From SIG710 sp045648605 (GTDB lineage Bacteria; Bacillota; Clostridia; Oscillospirales; CAG-272), in assembly GCA_045648605.1 (NCBI GenBank), contig JAZROG010000063.1, positions 1 through 46,027 of the forward strand: a stretch of 46,027 bases of DNA. The letters are read 5' to 3'. Positions 32,738-41,758 of the stretch are shown here, piece by piece (the stretch's first letter is position 1; every line of letters begins with the position of its first letter). Both the position numbers and the translations under genes were made by a program. The notes beneath the pieces were generated by a model. The model did no database searches and had not been told where the DNA came from. It was given only the letters and a program-made list of their open reading frames with translations.

Positions 32738-34108
32738 ATGGCAAAAATGTGGGCAGGAAGAACTGCGGGAGATGTTGATAAGCTCGCAGACGATTTTAAT
32801 TCCTCAATACACTTTGACTGCAATATGTACCGTCAGGATATAAAAGGAAGCATGGCTCATGCGGCAATGTTGGCGGCAAAGAATATAATCACAAAGGAAG
32901 AAGCAGACACTCTCATCGACGGACTTGACGGTATTCTTTCGGATATCGAGAACGGAAAGCTGGATTTCGATATGGATTGCGAGGATATCCATATGTTTAT
33001 CGAGCAGGTGCTTACCGAGAGACTCGGTGATGTTGGCAAAAAGCTTCATACGGCAAGAAGCCGAAATGATCAGGTTGCTCTCGACATCCGTATGTACCTT
33101 CGCGACGAAGCAAATGACATTATAGGTATGTTAAGAAAGCTTATTTCATCCATTGCAGATAAGGCAGAGGAATATAAAGCAACCATCATGCCGGGATATA
33201 CACACCTTCAGAGAGCACAGCCCATAACATTTGGGCATCACCTTATGGCTTATGCCATGATGCTGCTGCGAGATATCGACAGAATCGAGGATTGCAAAAG
33301 GAGAATGAATCTTTCTCCCATCGGATGCTGTGCCCTTGCGGGAACAACATACGATACAGACCGCCGCTTTGAGGCTGAAAGGCTTGGATTTGACGGTATT
33401 TGTCTCAATTCTCTCGACGGTGTTTCGGACAGAGACTTTTGCCTTGAGCTGCTCTCTTCCCTTTCGATTCTTATGATGCATCTTTCACGCTTCTCCGAGG
33501 AGATAATCCTCTGGTCAAGCTGGGAATTCAAATTTGTGGAGCTTTCGGATTCATATACAACAGGTTCATCCATTATGCCCCAGAAAAAGAACCCCGACAT
33601 GGCAGAGCTTGTGCGAGGAAAGACAGGAAGAGTTTATGGAGACCTTATGGCACTTCTCACAACTCTTAAAGGACTTCCCCTCGCTTATAACAAGGATATG
33701 CAGGAGGACAAGGAAAGCATTTTTGATGCCCTTGAGACAGTAAAAATGTGCCTGCAGGTGTTTGACGGAATGATAAGCACCATGAAGGCTATTCCCGAAA
33801 ACATGAAAAAGGCGGCACAGGGCGGATTTATCAACGCCACAGACCTTGCTGACTATCTTGTAAAGAAGGGGCTTCCCTTCCGCTCCGCTTATAAGATTTC
33901 GGGAACAATAGTTGCACATTGCATTGCCGAAAAAACTGTTCTTGAAGATCTTTCACTTGATATTTACAAAGGCTTCAGCGAGCTTTTTGAAGCAGATCTC
34001 TATGACGAAATAAGCCTTGAGACCTGTGTCAGAAAGAGAATTAGCGAGGGCGGCACATCGGTCGAGTCAGTCGAAGCGCAGATCAAATTTGTCAGAGAAA
34101 AAATTTGA
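32738..34108 (+). CDS. argH: argininosuccinate lyase
   Basis: A 456-residue member of the fumarase/aspartase superfamily; it splits argininosuccinate to arginine and fumarate. Typical segments are LHTARSRNDQVALD, GYTHLQRAQPITFGHH with the catalytic His, the C3 signature GSSIMPQKKNPD with the catalytic Ser, and YNKDMQEDKE. Standard length. AAAGGA site. Followed after 53 bases by the acyltransferase remnant. Confidence 0.97.
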   Translation: MAKMWAGRTAGDVDKLADDFNSSIHFDCNMYRQDIKGSMAHAAMLAAKNIITKEEADTLIDGLDGILSDIENGKLDFDMDCEDIHMFIEQVLTERLGDVGKKLHTARSRNDQVALDIRMYLRDEANDIIGMLRKLISSIADKAEEYKATIMPGYTHLQRAQPITFGHHLMAYAMMLLRDIDRIEDCKRRMNLSPIGCCALAGTTYDTDRRFEAERLGFDGICLNSLDGVSDRDFCLELLSSLSILMMHLSRFSEEIILWSSWEFKFVELSDSYTTGSSIMPQKKNPDMAELVRGKTGRVYGDLMALLTTLKGLPLAYNKDMQEDKESIFDALETVKMCLQVFDGMISTMKAIPENMKKAAQGGFINATDLADYLVKKGLPFRSAYKISGTIVAHCIAEKTVLEDLSLDIYKGFSELFEADLYDEISLETCVRKRISEGGTSVESVEAQIKFVREKI

Positions 34109-34161
34109 TTTTTCTCCCCCTTTATGTTTTAAAAATTTGATAAAGCAGGAGTGGTAAAACT

Positions 34162-34839
34162 ATGAACAAAGCAAAAATAATAAATCTTGTCAATTCAAAT
34201 CACAAATTTTTTGTTTTTTGTACGAAAATATACAATAGTCTTTCTTTTCGAAACAAACTCCATTCAAAAGGTTGCAAGATAACAACCGGTGTTAGCGTTA
34301 TCAAGGGTATAAAAATAATAAGCCATGGTCATGGTAATGAGGTTTTTATTGGTGATTTTGTAAGGATAAAAAACAGTGCAATTATTATTCACGGCAATAA
34401 CAATAAAATTATAATCAAAGACTATTCATATTTAAATCAAATAGAACTGTACACAGAAGACTCCAATAACGAAATTGTAATTGGTTCACATACAAGTCTT
34501 TGCGGAAAAGCACATTTCGCAGCAATATAAGGAACAAAAATACTAATTGGTGATAATTGTTTATTTTCAGGAGATCTTCACTTCCGAACAGGGGATTCAC
34601 ACTCCATTTTAAATATGGAGGGAGAACGTATCAATCCATCGAAAGATATAGTTATAGAAGACCATGTTTGGATCGGTACTAAGGTTACTTGCCTAAAAGG
34701 TGTTCATGTATCAAAAGATTCTATTGTTGCTGCCACTACAACTTTATGTAAAAGTTATGATGTTCCAAATTCAATCATTGCCGGCGTTCCCGGCAAAATC
34801 ATAAAAAACGGAGTAAATTGGTCAACCGCAAGAATATAG
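34162..34839 (+). pseudogene. hexapeptide-repeat acyltransferase split by a nonsense codon, AT-rich
   Basis: One frame of 225 codons plus stop, interrupted by TAA at 34528-34530 (after HFAAI). Both halves are in the same frame: the first has LbH-type turns (GNEVFIGDFVRIKN, GNNNKIIIKDYSY, NNEIVIGSHT); the second has GDNCLFSGD, HVWIGTKVTCLKGV, IVAATTTLCKS and AGVPGKIIKN. Relatives usually have AIEGT here, so GAA to TAA is the simplest cause. Such left-handed beta-helix enzymes O-acetylate sugars or polysaccharides. Base composition is clearly richer in A and T than in argH or argF, and the gene separates argH from argF; both facts suggest an acquired gene. As an alternative, a truncated product of 122 residues could be made. 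Confidence 0.85.
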
Positions 34840-34903
34840 CTTAAACGCTTATCCCAATTATAGACTTTAAATATTACATTAAAAACCCCACAAGGAGGCA
34901 AAT

Positions 34904-35890
34904 ATGTTATCTCTCAAAGGAAAACATTTTTTAAAATTACTTGATTTCACACCCGAAGAAATAGAAGAGCTTATCGACCTTGCGGCAGATCTAAAAGCAA
35001 AGAAAAAGGCGGGTATTCCTCATACAGAATGCAAGGGCAAGAGCATTGCACTGGTTTTCGAAAAAACAAGTACAAGAACCCGTTGCGCTTTCGAGGTCGC
35101 TGCGGCTGATCTTGGTATGCACCCCGTTTATCTTGACCCCTCGGGATCGCAGATCGGCAAAAAAGAGAGCATTGCAGACACCGCAAGAGTTCTCGGCCGT
35201 ATGTTTGACGGAATCGAATACCGCGGCTTTGGTCAGGAGATAGTTGAAGAGCTTGCAAAATACGCAGGTGTGCCCGTTTGGAACGGTCTTACAAACGAAT
35301 ATCACCCAACACAGATACTTGCGGATTTTCTCACCATAAAGGAGCATTTCGGCTCACTTAAGGGAAAGAAGCTGGTCTATATGGGTGATGCAAGATACAA
35401 CATGGGCAATTCACTTATGGTCGGCTGCGCTAAAATGGGTATGCATTTCGTGGCTTGCACAAATAAAAAGTATTTTCCGGACTCCGAACTCGTCTCAGAA
35501 TGTAAAAAAATTGCAGAGGAAACAGGCGCAACCATTGAATTTTCCGAGGACACAGCCGCAGTTAAGGATGCCGATGTTATCTATACCGACGTTTGGGTAT
35601 CCATGGGCGAGCCTGCCGAGGTTTGGAAGGAAAGAATTGAAGACCTTACCCCCTATCGCGTAACTTCGGATATCATGAAAACAGCCGGAGAGCAATGCCG
35701 CTTCATGCATTGTCTGCCCGCATTCCACGACCTTAAAACCACGGTCGGCAAGGCAATATATGAAAAATTCGGTCTCACCGAAATGGAGGTTTCCGACGAG
35801 GTTTTCGAATCCTCCGCTTCAATCGTCTTTGACGAAGCAGAAAACAGAATGCACACAATAAAAGCAGTTATGCTTGCTACACTTAAATAA
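34904..35890 (+). CDS. argF: ornithine carbamoyltransferase
   Basis: A 328-residue trimer-forming enzyme that makes citrulline from ornithine and carbamoyl phosphate. Carbamoyl phosphate is bound by EKTSTRTRCAFE and by the HPTQ motif (EYHPTQILAD); ornithine by FMHCLPAFHD near residue 270 and the DVWVSMGE region. Length and motifs are those of the anabolic form. AAGGAGG site. The gene follows the acyltransferase remnant; a separate promoter was not obvious, so it may depend on the argG promoter. A strong terminator follows. Confidence 0.97.
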   Translation: MLSLKGKHFLKLLDFTPEEIEELIDLAADLKAKKKAGIPHTECKGKSIALVFEKTSTRTRCAFEVAAADLGMHPVYLDPSGSQIGKKESIADTARVLGRMFDGIEYRGFGQEIVEELAKYAGVPVWNGLTNEYHPTQILADFLTIKEHFGSLKGKKLVYMGDARYNMGNSLMVGCAKMGMHFVACTNKKYFPDSELVSECKKIAEETGATIEFSEDTAAVKDADVIYTDVWVSMGEPAEVWKERIEDLTPYRVTSDIMKTAGEQCRFMHCLPAFHDLKTTVGKAIYEKFGLTEMEVSDEVFESSASIVFDEAENRMHTIKAVMLATLK

Positions 35891-35891
35891 G

Positions 35892-35933
35892 AAATATGGC
35901 TGATTCACAAAAGTGAATCAGCCATATTTTTAT
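35892..35933 (+). terminator. intrinsic terminator of the arg operon
   Basis: 17-bp perfect stem (AAATATGGCTGATTCAC and complement) with an AAAA loop, then T-rich DNA. Confidence 0.92.
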
Positions 35934-36046
35934 ATACCGATTATCTCCTCGGTGAAATACACCTCAGCAACACCTGAAAGCTTGTCTCTTGTGTAATTAT
36001 CATATCCCCTTCTAATGGAGTCACCTAAAAGCAATACCTTTTTCAT
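35930..36046 (-). pseudogene. N-terminal remnant of an SGNH/GDSL hydrolase
   Basis: A 38-codon frame with a GGAG site before ATG 36046. It begins KKVLLLGDSIRRGYDNY, the block I of SGNH esterases with the catalytic Ser of GDS, then AEVYFTEE, and stops at 35930 within the arg terminator. Intact family members have about 200 or more residues, so nearly the whole gene is gone. Bases 36047-36181 upstream hold only AT-rich DNA and a weak hairpin (36128-36159). Confidence 0.7.
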
Positions 36047-36181
36047 TTCAATCTCCTAACAATTATATTGCCATTATTATACACTATCCCCAAAAATAAG
36101 TCAATAGCTTTATGCTTGATTTTTCCCCCTCAATATTATTATCAATAAAAGCATTGAGGACAGCTTTATTATCTTAATGCA

Positions 36182-36718
36182 TCATTCAATAAATTTAACA
36201 AGTGAATCAATATCCTTGCGCTTCTTTTCGCGCAAAGCATCCCCATCGCTTGCATATCCAAGAGTTATTACAAGTCTTGTGGCACCCTCATTCTCACAGA
36301 TGGCTCTTATCTTTCCGTCATCAAGCCAGCCGAGAATACAGCTTGAAAGTCCTTGACTTTCTGCCTCTGCCGTTATATATGCCGCAAGAATACCAATATC
36401 AATGGAGCGGTAGTCTATCCCCGTGACCTTTGAGCCGAGCTTTGCCGTCTTAACATATTTATCCTCGGAAAGAACGAGAAGCACCGGCGCATCCGATGCA
36501 AATTTGTTCATCCCCATTCCCTGACAAGCCCTTGCAACCTCTTTCGCCTTTTCACCCATGCAAACCGTTATTATATAAGGCTGACCGTTACAGGCGGAGG
36601 GTGCAAGCCTTGCTGCCACGAGCACTGAATCGAGCTTTTCCTTCTCTATCTGTCTTTCACTATTATAGCTTCTGCATGACTGCCTTTTTTTCGCAATTTC
36701 ATCTAAAAACATAATCAT
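36182..36718 (-). CDS. nitroreductase-family flavoprotein
   Basis: A 178-residue FMN-dependent oxidoreductase. FMN contacts are seen in KKRQSCRSYNSE near the N-terminus, ARLAPSACNGQPY (family signature PSxxNxQP) and the C-terminal LGYASDG and REKKRKD. The family reduces nitro compounds, quinones or flavins with NAD(P)H; the physiological substrate is unknown. It begins with an ATGA overlap to the MATE gene stop; an in-frame ATG at 36712 has the better distance from the GGAG site. Co-transcribed with the MATE exporter. Confidence 0.9.
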   Translation of the reverse strand: MIMFLDEIAKKRQSCRSYNSERQIEKEKLDSVLVAARLAPSACNGQPYIITVCMGEKAKEVARACQGMGMNKFASDAPVLLVLSEDKYVKTAKLGSKVTGIDYRSIDIGILAAYITAEAESQGLSSCILGWLDDGKIRAICENEGATRLVITLGYASDGDALREKKRKDIDSLVKFIE

Positions 36719-38100
36719 CTCTCTCCTGTTTTTTCCTTTAATTTCATCTCTTTGAATACAAAAATCATAAGCACAAATGAAAGTATAAAAGCAAGTGCCG
36801 ATGTGCCCGTCATATTGAGCCAGATGCCGTCAAGCCCAAGCTCCCAGAAGGATGCAAGAACTATTACAGGGAAAACCAGTGCAACCGCAACCGAGATAAC
36901 TGTTGCCTGAACAGGCTTTTTGATGGCACTTAAAAAGCTTTGGGTCGTTATCGATAACCAGCGGAAGATATATGCAAGTCCAAAAAGTCCGAGAGCATGG
37001 GATGAAAGCTCAAGAAGAACCATATCCTCTGCATTTGCAAAAAGAGAAGCCAGAGGTCTTGCAAAAACAAAAAGTAATAGCGTTGCTAAAAGGCTGACAA
37101 CTGCCGTGCCGATATAATTGCATTTCACTATCCTCTTAACTCGGTTAAGATCCCCTGCTCCCCAGTTATAACCGATGGCGGGAGAAAGCGAATCGCTCAT
37201 TCCGTAAAGAAGCGGCTGACACATATCACCCGAATACATAAGCACCGCATATGCCGCAACGGCAGTAGTTCCGCCGCCCTCTCCGAGATATTTTACACCG
37301 AGTGTCATAAGTGAAATATTCATCAGTATTGCAGTAACTCTTCCCGCAATGTTGCTGAGAAACACGGGCGAGCCGCAAGATGCTATAGTCTTAACCATAG
37401 AAAAAGTGAATTTAGGCTTTACAAAGCGCAGAAGCGTTTTCCTTGCAAGGAAAGGCACAATCGCAATAAATGAGCATATGCACATGGAAAGCGAGGCGGC
37501 AAGAGCAGAGCCAACAACGTCCATTTCGCAGATAATAAGGAAATAGAAAAGCAGTCCAATGGTAAGTACATTTGAGCCGATATTAAGCACCATGCTTGTC
37601 TTGACAAATCCGCTTATTCTGAGGTAATTGTCCATTGCGAAGAAAATCGTGCTGAGCGGACTCATAACAGCAACCGTGCGCAAATACCTCACCGCAGTGT
37701 CTAGAAGCTCGTCATCTGCTCCCATCAGCTTCACAAGCGGCGTTGCCGCAAGATACATAACTATCCCCATAAATACCGAGGTCAAAAATATCATTATAAC
37801 AGAGCAGGAAAAAACATTGTTTGCCGTCTTTTTGTCCTTTTGCCCCAAGGCTATGGATATCGGCGCGGATGCACCGACACCAATCAGGTCTGCAAGTGAA
37901 AAATTGATAAAAACCAGAGGCATTGCAATATTGACCGCCGCAAAAGCGCCCTCGCCCAATTTCTGACCTATAAATGCGCCCTCGATTATACTGTATATCG
38001 ACATTGCGAACATACTTATCATTCCGGGCAGTGCCACGACAAAAAAGAGCCGCCAAGGGCTCATAGTCCTGTACATTATTTCTGCTTTTGAAATGCTCAT
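36715..38100 (-). CDS. MATE-family multidrug/sodium antiporter
   Basis: A 461-residue inner membrane exporter with twelve hydrophobic segments in two halves (first half from LFFVVALPGMISMFAMSIY, second from VKTIASCGSPVFLSNIAG). Pore residues typical of MATE proteins are visible in GAFIGQKLGEGAFAAVNIAMP and in the second half in YNWGAGDLNRVKR. It exports cationic drugs or metabolites in exchange for Na+ or H+. ATG 38100 has a GGAG site nine bases away; a longer frame to 38133 runs into the leader near the -10 box. Promoter at 38138-38166. Confidence 0.93.
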   Translation of the reverse strand: MSISKAEIMYRTMSPWRLFFVVALPGMISMFAMSIYSIIEGAFIGQKLGEGAFAAVNIAMPLVFINFSLADLIGVGASAPISIALGQKDKKTANNVFSCSVIMIFLTSVFMGIVMYLAATPLVKLMGADDELLDTAVRYLRTVAVMSPLSTIFFAMDNYLRISGFVKTSMVLNIGSNVLTIGLLFYFLIICEMDVVGSALAASLSMCICSFIAIVPFLARKTLLRFVKPKFTFSMVKTIASCGSPVFLSNIAGRVTAILMNISLMTLGVKYLGEGGGTTAVAAYAVLMYSGDMCQPLLYGMSDSLSPAIGYNWGAGDLNRVKRIVKCNYIGTAVVSLLATLLLFVFARPLASLFANAEDMVLLELSSHALGLFGLAYIFRWLSITTQSFLSAIKKPVQATVISVAVALVFPVIVLASFWELGLDGIWLNMTGTSALAFILSFVLMIFVFKEMKLKEKTGER

Positions 38101-38137
38101 ATATATAAACTCCGTTTTAGCTGATCTAAACATATAT

Positions 38138-38166
38138 ATTATACAAAAAAATCCTCATTTTGTCAA
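38138..38166 (-). promoter_or_regulatory. sigma-A promoter of the MATE-nitroreductase operon
   Basis: Minus strand: perfect TTGACA (38166-38161), 17-base spacer, perfect TATAAT (38143-38138). Confidence 0.9.
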
Positions 38167-38231
38167 TAGAGAAAAGGCATAATCCACCTTCTATCGGAAT
38201 ATACTTTTTTTAAAAACGAAAGGCATAATTT

Positions 38232-38762
38232 ATGAAAAGATCAATCAAGGCTTGGTCACTTCTCGGCTTTGCTGTAACATCACTTCTCGGCACACTTCTT
38301 CATTTTGTATATGAATGGACGGGCGAAAGCATATTTGCCGCGCCATTTTCTGCGGTAAATGAATCCACATGGGAGCATATGAAGCTGTTATTCCTTCCAA
38401 TGCTGATATTTTCGCTAATAGAAAGCAGATTTTTCCGCGAATATGACAATTTCTGGTGCATCAAGCTCCGTTCGACCATTCTTGGACTTGCACTGATACC
38501 AATAATCTTTTATACCTATAACGGTGTTATTGGTAAATCCCCCGACTTTATCAATATATCAATATTCTTCATAGCCACCGCAATTTCTTATATTTACGAG
38601 GTTCGACAATTCTCAAAAAACAGTATCATCTGTAAAAATCCCAAATATTCATTTTTCGCGCTTCTTTTCATCGCATCTTTATTTATAGTATTCACATTTT
38701 TGACCCCTAAGCTTGCTGTTTTCATAGACCCGACCACTAATCTTTACGGCATACAGTATTAA
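38232..38762 (+). CDS. DUF6512-like small integral membrane protein
   Basis: A 176-residue protein with five hydrophobic segments: LLGFAVTSLLGTLLHFVY, LLFLPMLIFSLIE, ILGLALIPIIFYTY, ISIFFIATAISYIY and FFALLFIASLFIVFTFL. Between the first two is a conserved-looking polar stretch with SAVNESTWEHMK, which suggests a functional site at the membrane edge. It resembles the clostridial DUF6512 family, which has no assigned role. The ribosome site (AAAGG) is weak. It is divergent from the MATE gene and has its own terminator. Confidence 0.75.
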   Translation: MKRSIKAWSLLGFAVTSLLGTLLHFVYEWTGESIFAAPFSAVNESTWEHMKLLFLPMLIFSLIESRFFREYDNFWCIKLRSTILGLALIPIIFYTYNGVIGKSPDFINISIFFIATAISYIYEVRQFSKNSIICKNPKYSFFALLFIASLFIVFTFLTPKLAVFIDPTTNLYGIQY

Positions 38763-38773
38763 TATTATATCGA

Positions 38774-38806
38774 GGACGGAAAAAACCTCTTTTTCCGTCC
38801 TTTTTT
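38774..38806 (+). terminator. intrinsic terminator of the DUF6512-like gene
   Basis: 11-bp stem GGACGGAAAAA and complement, 5-base loop, then TTTTTT. Confidence 0.9.
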
Positions 38807-38876
38807 CCGCGCGCCCTCTTGCTATGCGGCGAATTTAATGTTATAATTACAATAGAAAAATTTTTGCGAGAAATTC

Positions 38877-39820
38877 ATGAAAAATAATAATCTGTATGTC
38901 CTTGCCGCCCCCCATTCGAAAAACTCATATTGGTGGGCGAACATAAAAAGAGGACTTATAAAAAACGCCTTCGAATATAAATATAATTTGGTGTATCTCA
39001 CGGGAAAGGACCTTGAAGCTCCAAGCGAGATAAGCGGCGAAATGGTGCTCATTGTCGGTCATAATCCCGCATGGATAAATGAAAGCATTGAGGCTCTTTT
39101 TGCAATAAAGGCAGTGCCGATCCTTGCAAACACAAGTATGTTTCACGGACACAGAAAGACCTGCAGCGGCATTACTCTCGGTCTCGAGGACGCAATACTC
39201 GATGCCATCGAATATCTAAGATCCTGCAGAAGAGAAAAAATAGTCTTTCTCGGCGCAAATCCCGATTCGATCTCCGATAAGATCAAATGCGATGTTTTTA
39301 AGCGCCGCGAGGACATCATTTACGGTAGCAACGGCATCGAAAAATGCGTTGACGACTTTGTTGATGCTCTCCCGAAGCTTAAATACAATGCCGCCCTTTG
39401 CGCAAATGACACCGTTGCGATCTGCCTTATGAAAAAAATGTCGAAAAAAGGCTACAGGATACCCGAGGATTTCTTCGTTATTCGGCAAGGCTGACGGTCG
39501 AATCTGAATTTGGCTTCGGTAAGAAATACCGTGAAGAAATACCGTCAACACCATCAAAATATTTCGAGGGCAAGACAGTCGGTGAAATCTTAAGCGTTGA
39601 AGCATTTTTACAATCCTGCGATTATACAGATGCAAAAATTCTTGTGGGACTGATGAACAAAAAGCCAATAAAGGCAATTTCCGAGGATACCTTTCTTGGA
39701 GAGCGGGCGATCAGATACCGAATTGAAAACTTTATAAAGCAAAAGGGCTTTAAGGACAGAAATGAGCTTATCTCATTCTTAAATTCTGCAACAGAAACAA
39801 ATACCGAAAGGAATAAATAA
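38877..39820 (+). pseudogene. LacI-like ligand-binding regulator with C-terminal HTH, internal deletion and frame change
   Basis: The first 200 codons form a periplasmic-binding-like sensor (VLAAPHSKNSYWWANIKRG, LLRSC-type helix, AALCANDTVAICLMKKM, GYRIPEDFFVI). The frame ends at 39494. In a different frame directly after the joint the protein goes on with ARLTVESEFGFG, a linker, and a LuxR-like helix-turn-helix (ISEDTFLGERAIRYRIENF) to the stop at 39820. Relatives have about 60 residues between these parts, so a deletion that is not a multiple of three has joined them. There is no N-terminal LacI helix-turn-helix, so DNA binding lay in the separated C-terminus. It probably once controlled the glycosidase genes that follow. 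Confidence 0.75.
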
Positions 39821-39821
39821 T

Positions 39822-40354
39822 ATGATAAGGCTTGAAAAATACTCCATCCCCTCCGCGCCTATGGGCGAGGACAACCATATGCCCGATATCGGCAACATAA
39901 GCTATATCCACGCAGGCTACAAATGCACAGACAAGGTTTCCGATGAGGAGAAGAAATACATCTGAAAGGGTATGATAAACACAATGATACCCTATAAAAT
40001 CCAAGACGGCTACGGAAGAGACAGAAAAGACAAGGAATGGAATGCCATCATCCTTGAAAATGAATTTCTGAAGGCTGTTTTCCTCCCCGAGCTTGGCGGA
40101 AGACTCTGGTCTATTTACGATAAGGTGGGAAATAGAGAGCTTCTTTATAAAAACACGGTTTATCAGCCGGGAAATCTTGCGCTCCGCAATGCTTGGTTCC
40201 GCGGCGGTGTTGAATTTAATATGTGTATAAAGAGTCATAATCCCCTTACCTGCGACAAGCTTTTTGCAGAAATTGCAACAACTCCCGAGGGAGAGGTTAT
40301 CAATCTCTATGAATATGAAAGAATACGCGGTGTTGTTTATACCATCAGCGCCTT
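39822..40354 (+). pseudogene. DUF5107-type protein fragment with in-frame stop, fused to the next gene
   Basis: Starts at ATG 39822 two bases after the regulator remnant. A TGA at 39963-39965 interrupts the frame (KKYI, then KGMINTMIPYK), which may be a former TGG. The continuation (AIILENEFLKAVFLPELGGRL, SIYDKVGN, WFRGGVEFN) matches the first part of DUF5107 proteins, which resemble galactose-mutarotase-like folds and occur in glycan-use loci. Near 40340-40355 it breaks off and a glycosidase sequence in another frame begins. The rest of the gene (several hundred residues in relatives) is lost. Confidence 0.7.
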
Positions 40355-41454
40355 GTGGAAAAGGGAGTTGACACACTTATTCTCCACAAAAAGTGGAATA
40401 AGAGCCAAAACCGCTTTGAGCTTTCCGAATATACAGGCTATCAGATACGCAGAATTGTTGAAGAATGTCACAAGAGAGGCATAAAGGTTCTTACATATTT
40501 CGGCTATGAAATTTCAACCATGAGCAATGAATGGTCTGAAAAGGCGGATTTTGTAAGAAACGACAAAAACGGCGGTTTTGTGAGAGTTTGGTATAGAGTT
40601 CCATATCAGAGAGCATTTATGTCCTGCTACAGAAGCTATGATTATGCAGACGAAATGGTAGCGGGAATTGCAAAGGTGATGGACGAATATCACACCGATG
40701 GTGTATATCTCGACGGAACCTCCACTATCTGGCAATGCGCCTCTCCCGAGCACGGCTGTGGCTGGTATGATGAAGAAGGAAATCTCCACGGCTCATATCC
40801 CATAAAGGCTGTACGCAGACTTCTCTCCAAGCTCCACGATGCAGTTTCGGAGCGAGGCGGAATAGTTAATGTTCACGCCTGCGGCTGCCCCAACTTCACG
40901 GCACTTCCCTTGTTGACCTTTCCTGGTACGGAGAAAACCTCCAGCTTGACTATGTAAAGGGCGAATTTGGTAATGGCGTTCCGCTTGATTATTTCAGAGC
41001 AGAATATACGGGCAGAAACATGGGTGTTCCGGTTGAATTTATCGCATATGAAAATAAGCCATATTGGAGCTTTGAAAATGCAATGGCATTTTCCTCTATC
41101 CACGGAATCCTTCCCCGCCCCAATGACATTGAGCATCCCCTCGACCTCATGTCGGATATATGGAAGATAGTCGATTCCTTCCCGGTTGAGAAATCCGAAT
41201 GGTGTCCTTATTGGAGCAACGGAGTTAAATATTCCGATGACCGTATAAAGATAAGCTATTATCGCTATACCTCGCCAATAGGTGAAAAAATGATGCTTGC
41301 ATTCCTTGCAAATGCCTCAACCGAAAAGGTAAACGGTGTTACATTCACCCTTCCCTAAAATATCACACTCGTCCGTGACCTTGAAAGAAACGAGGATATC
41401 ACCGCCCCCATCGACCTTGATAAATTCGAATACAGAATACTTTTTATTAAGTAA
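40355..41454 (+). pseudogene. glycoside hydrolase-like gene (DUF6067/GH123-like), 5'-deleted and frameshifted
   Basis: The TIM-barrel part starts abruptly (GVDTLILHKKWN) and has KVLTYFGYE, HTDGVYLDGTST (likely acidic active-site strand) and VNVHACGCP. At about 40907 a C run is one base short; restoring it gives LPLVDLSWYGENLQLDYV and the rest of the enzyme (GRNMGVPVEFIAYENKPYW). A TAA at 41356 (probably a former GAA) and the final TAA at 41454 follow. The N-terminal beta domain seen in relatives is absent. So the locus has a deletion, a frameshift and a nonsense codon. The family name is tentative; a carbohydrate-active enzyme is well supported. Confidence 0.72.
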
Positions 41455-41460
41455 AACATG

Positions 41461-41497
41461 GGAACTGACTCACAAAACGTGTCAGTTCCTTTTTTTT
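41461..41497 (+). terminator. intrinsic terminator after the decayed glycosidase locus
   Basis: 9-bp stem GGAACTGAC/GTCAGTTCC, 11-base loop, then eight T. It separates the decayed block from the GPH/GH2 genes. Confidence 0.88.
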
Positions 41498-41667
41498 CAA
41501 AAAAACAGAAATTTGTCGCGAGGTTTATTATGTATCACTGTTAGATAAAATCAGAAGCAACGATATAAAAATACTTTAAAATGGTAAAGAATAATTTGTG
41601 CCAATCAGGCAGATGGACGATCAAACTGTTTTCTTGTGTTTTCTTTATGTACATTCACAAAATCGAC

Positions 41668-41695
41668 TTGACTTTTTCCCTAAGTATTGTATAAT
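41668..41695 (+). promoter_or_regulatory. promoter of the GPH symporter gene
   Basis: TTGACT, 16-base spacer, TATAAT; same pattern as the aro operon promoter. Bases 41498-41667 hold no other recognisable element. Confidence 0.8.
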
Positions 41696-41713
41696 ATATA
41701 TATATAACATCAA

Positions 41714-41736
41714 ATTTTGCACTGCTGTAGCAAAAT
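41714..41736. promoter_or_regulatory. inverted repeat in the GPH leader, possible operator
   Basis: ATTTTGC and GCAAAAT flank nine bases, 15-40 bases after the start site and just before the GGAGG site. Could bind a sugar-responsive repressor or form a hairpin. Confidence 0.4.
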
Positions 41737-41758
41737 ATAAGATTTTATGGAGGATATT

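Noticed and set aside
34162..34839. Two separate small acyltransferase genes
   Set aside because: Both parts are in one frame and together form one hexapeptide-repeat protein; only a TAA divides them, and the second part lacks a ribosome site.
36128..36159. Terminator of the nitroreductase gene
   Set aside because: A 7-bp stem with a large loop and no proper U-run on the minus strand; too weak to call.
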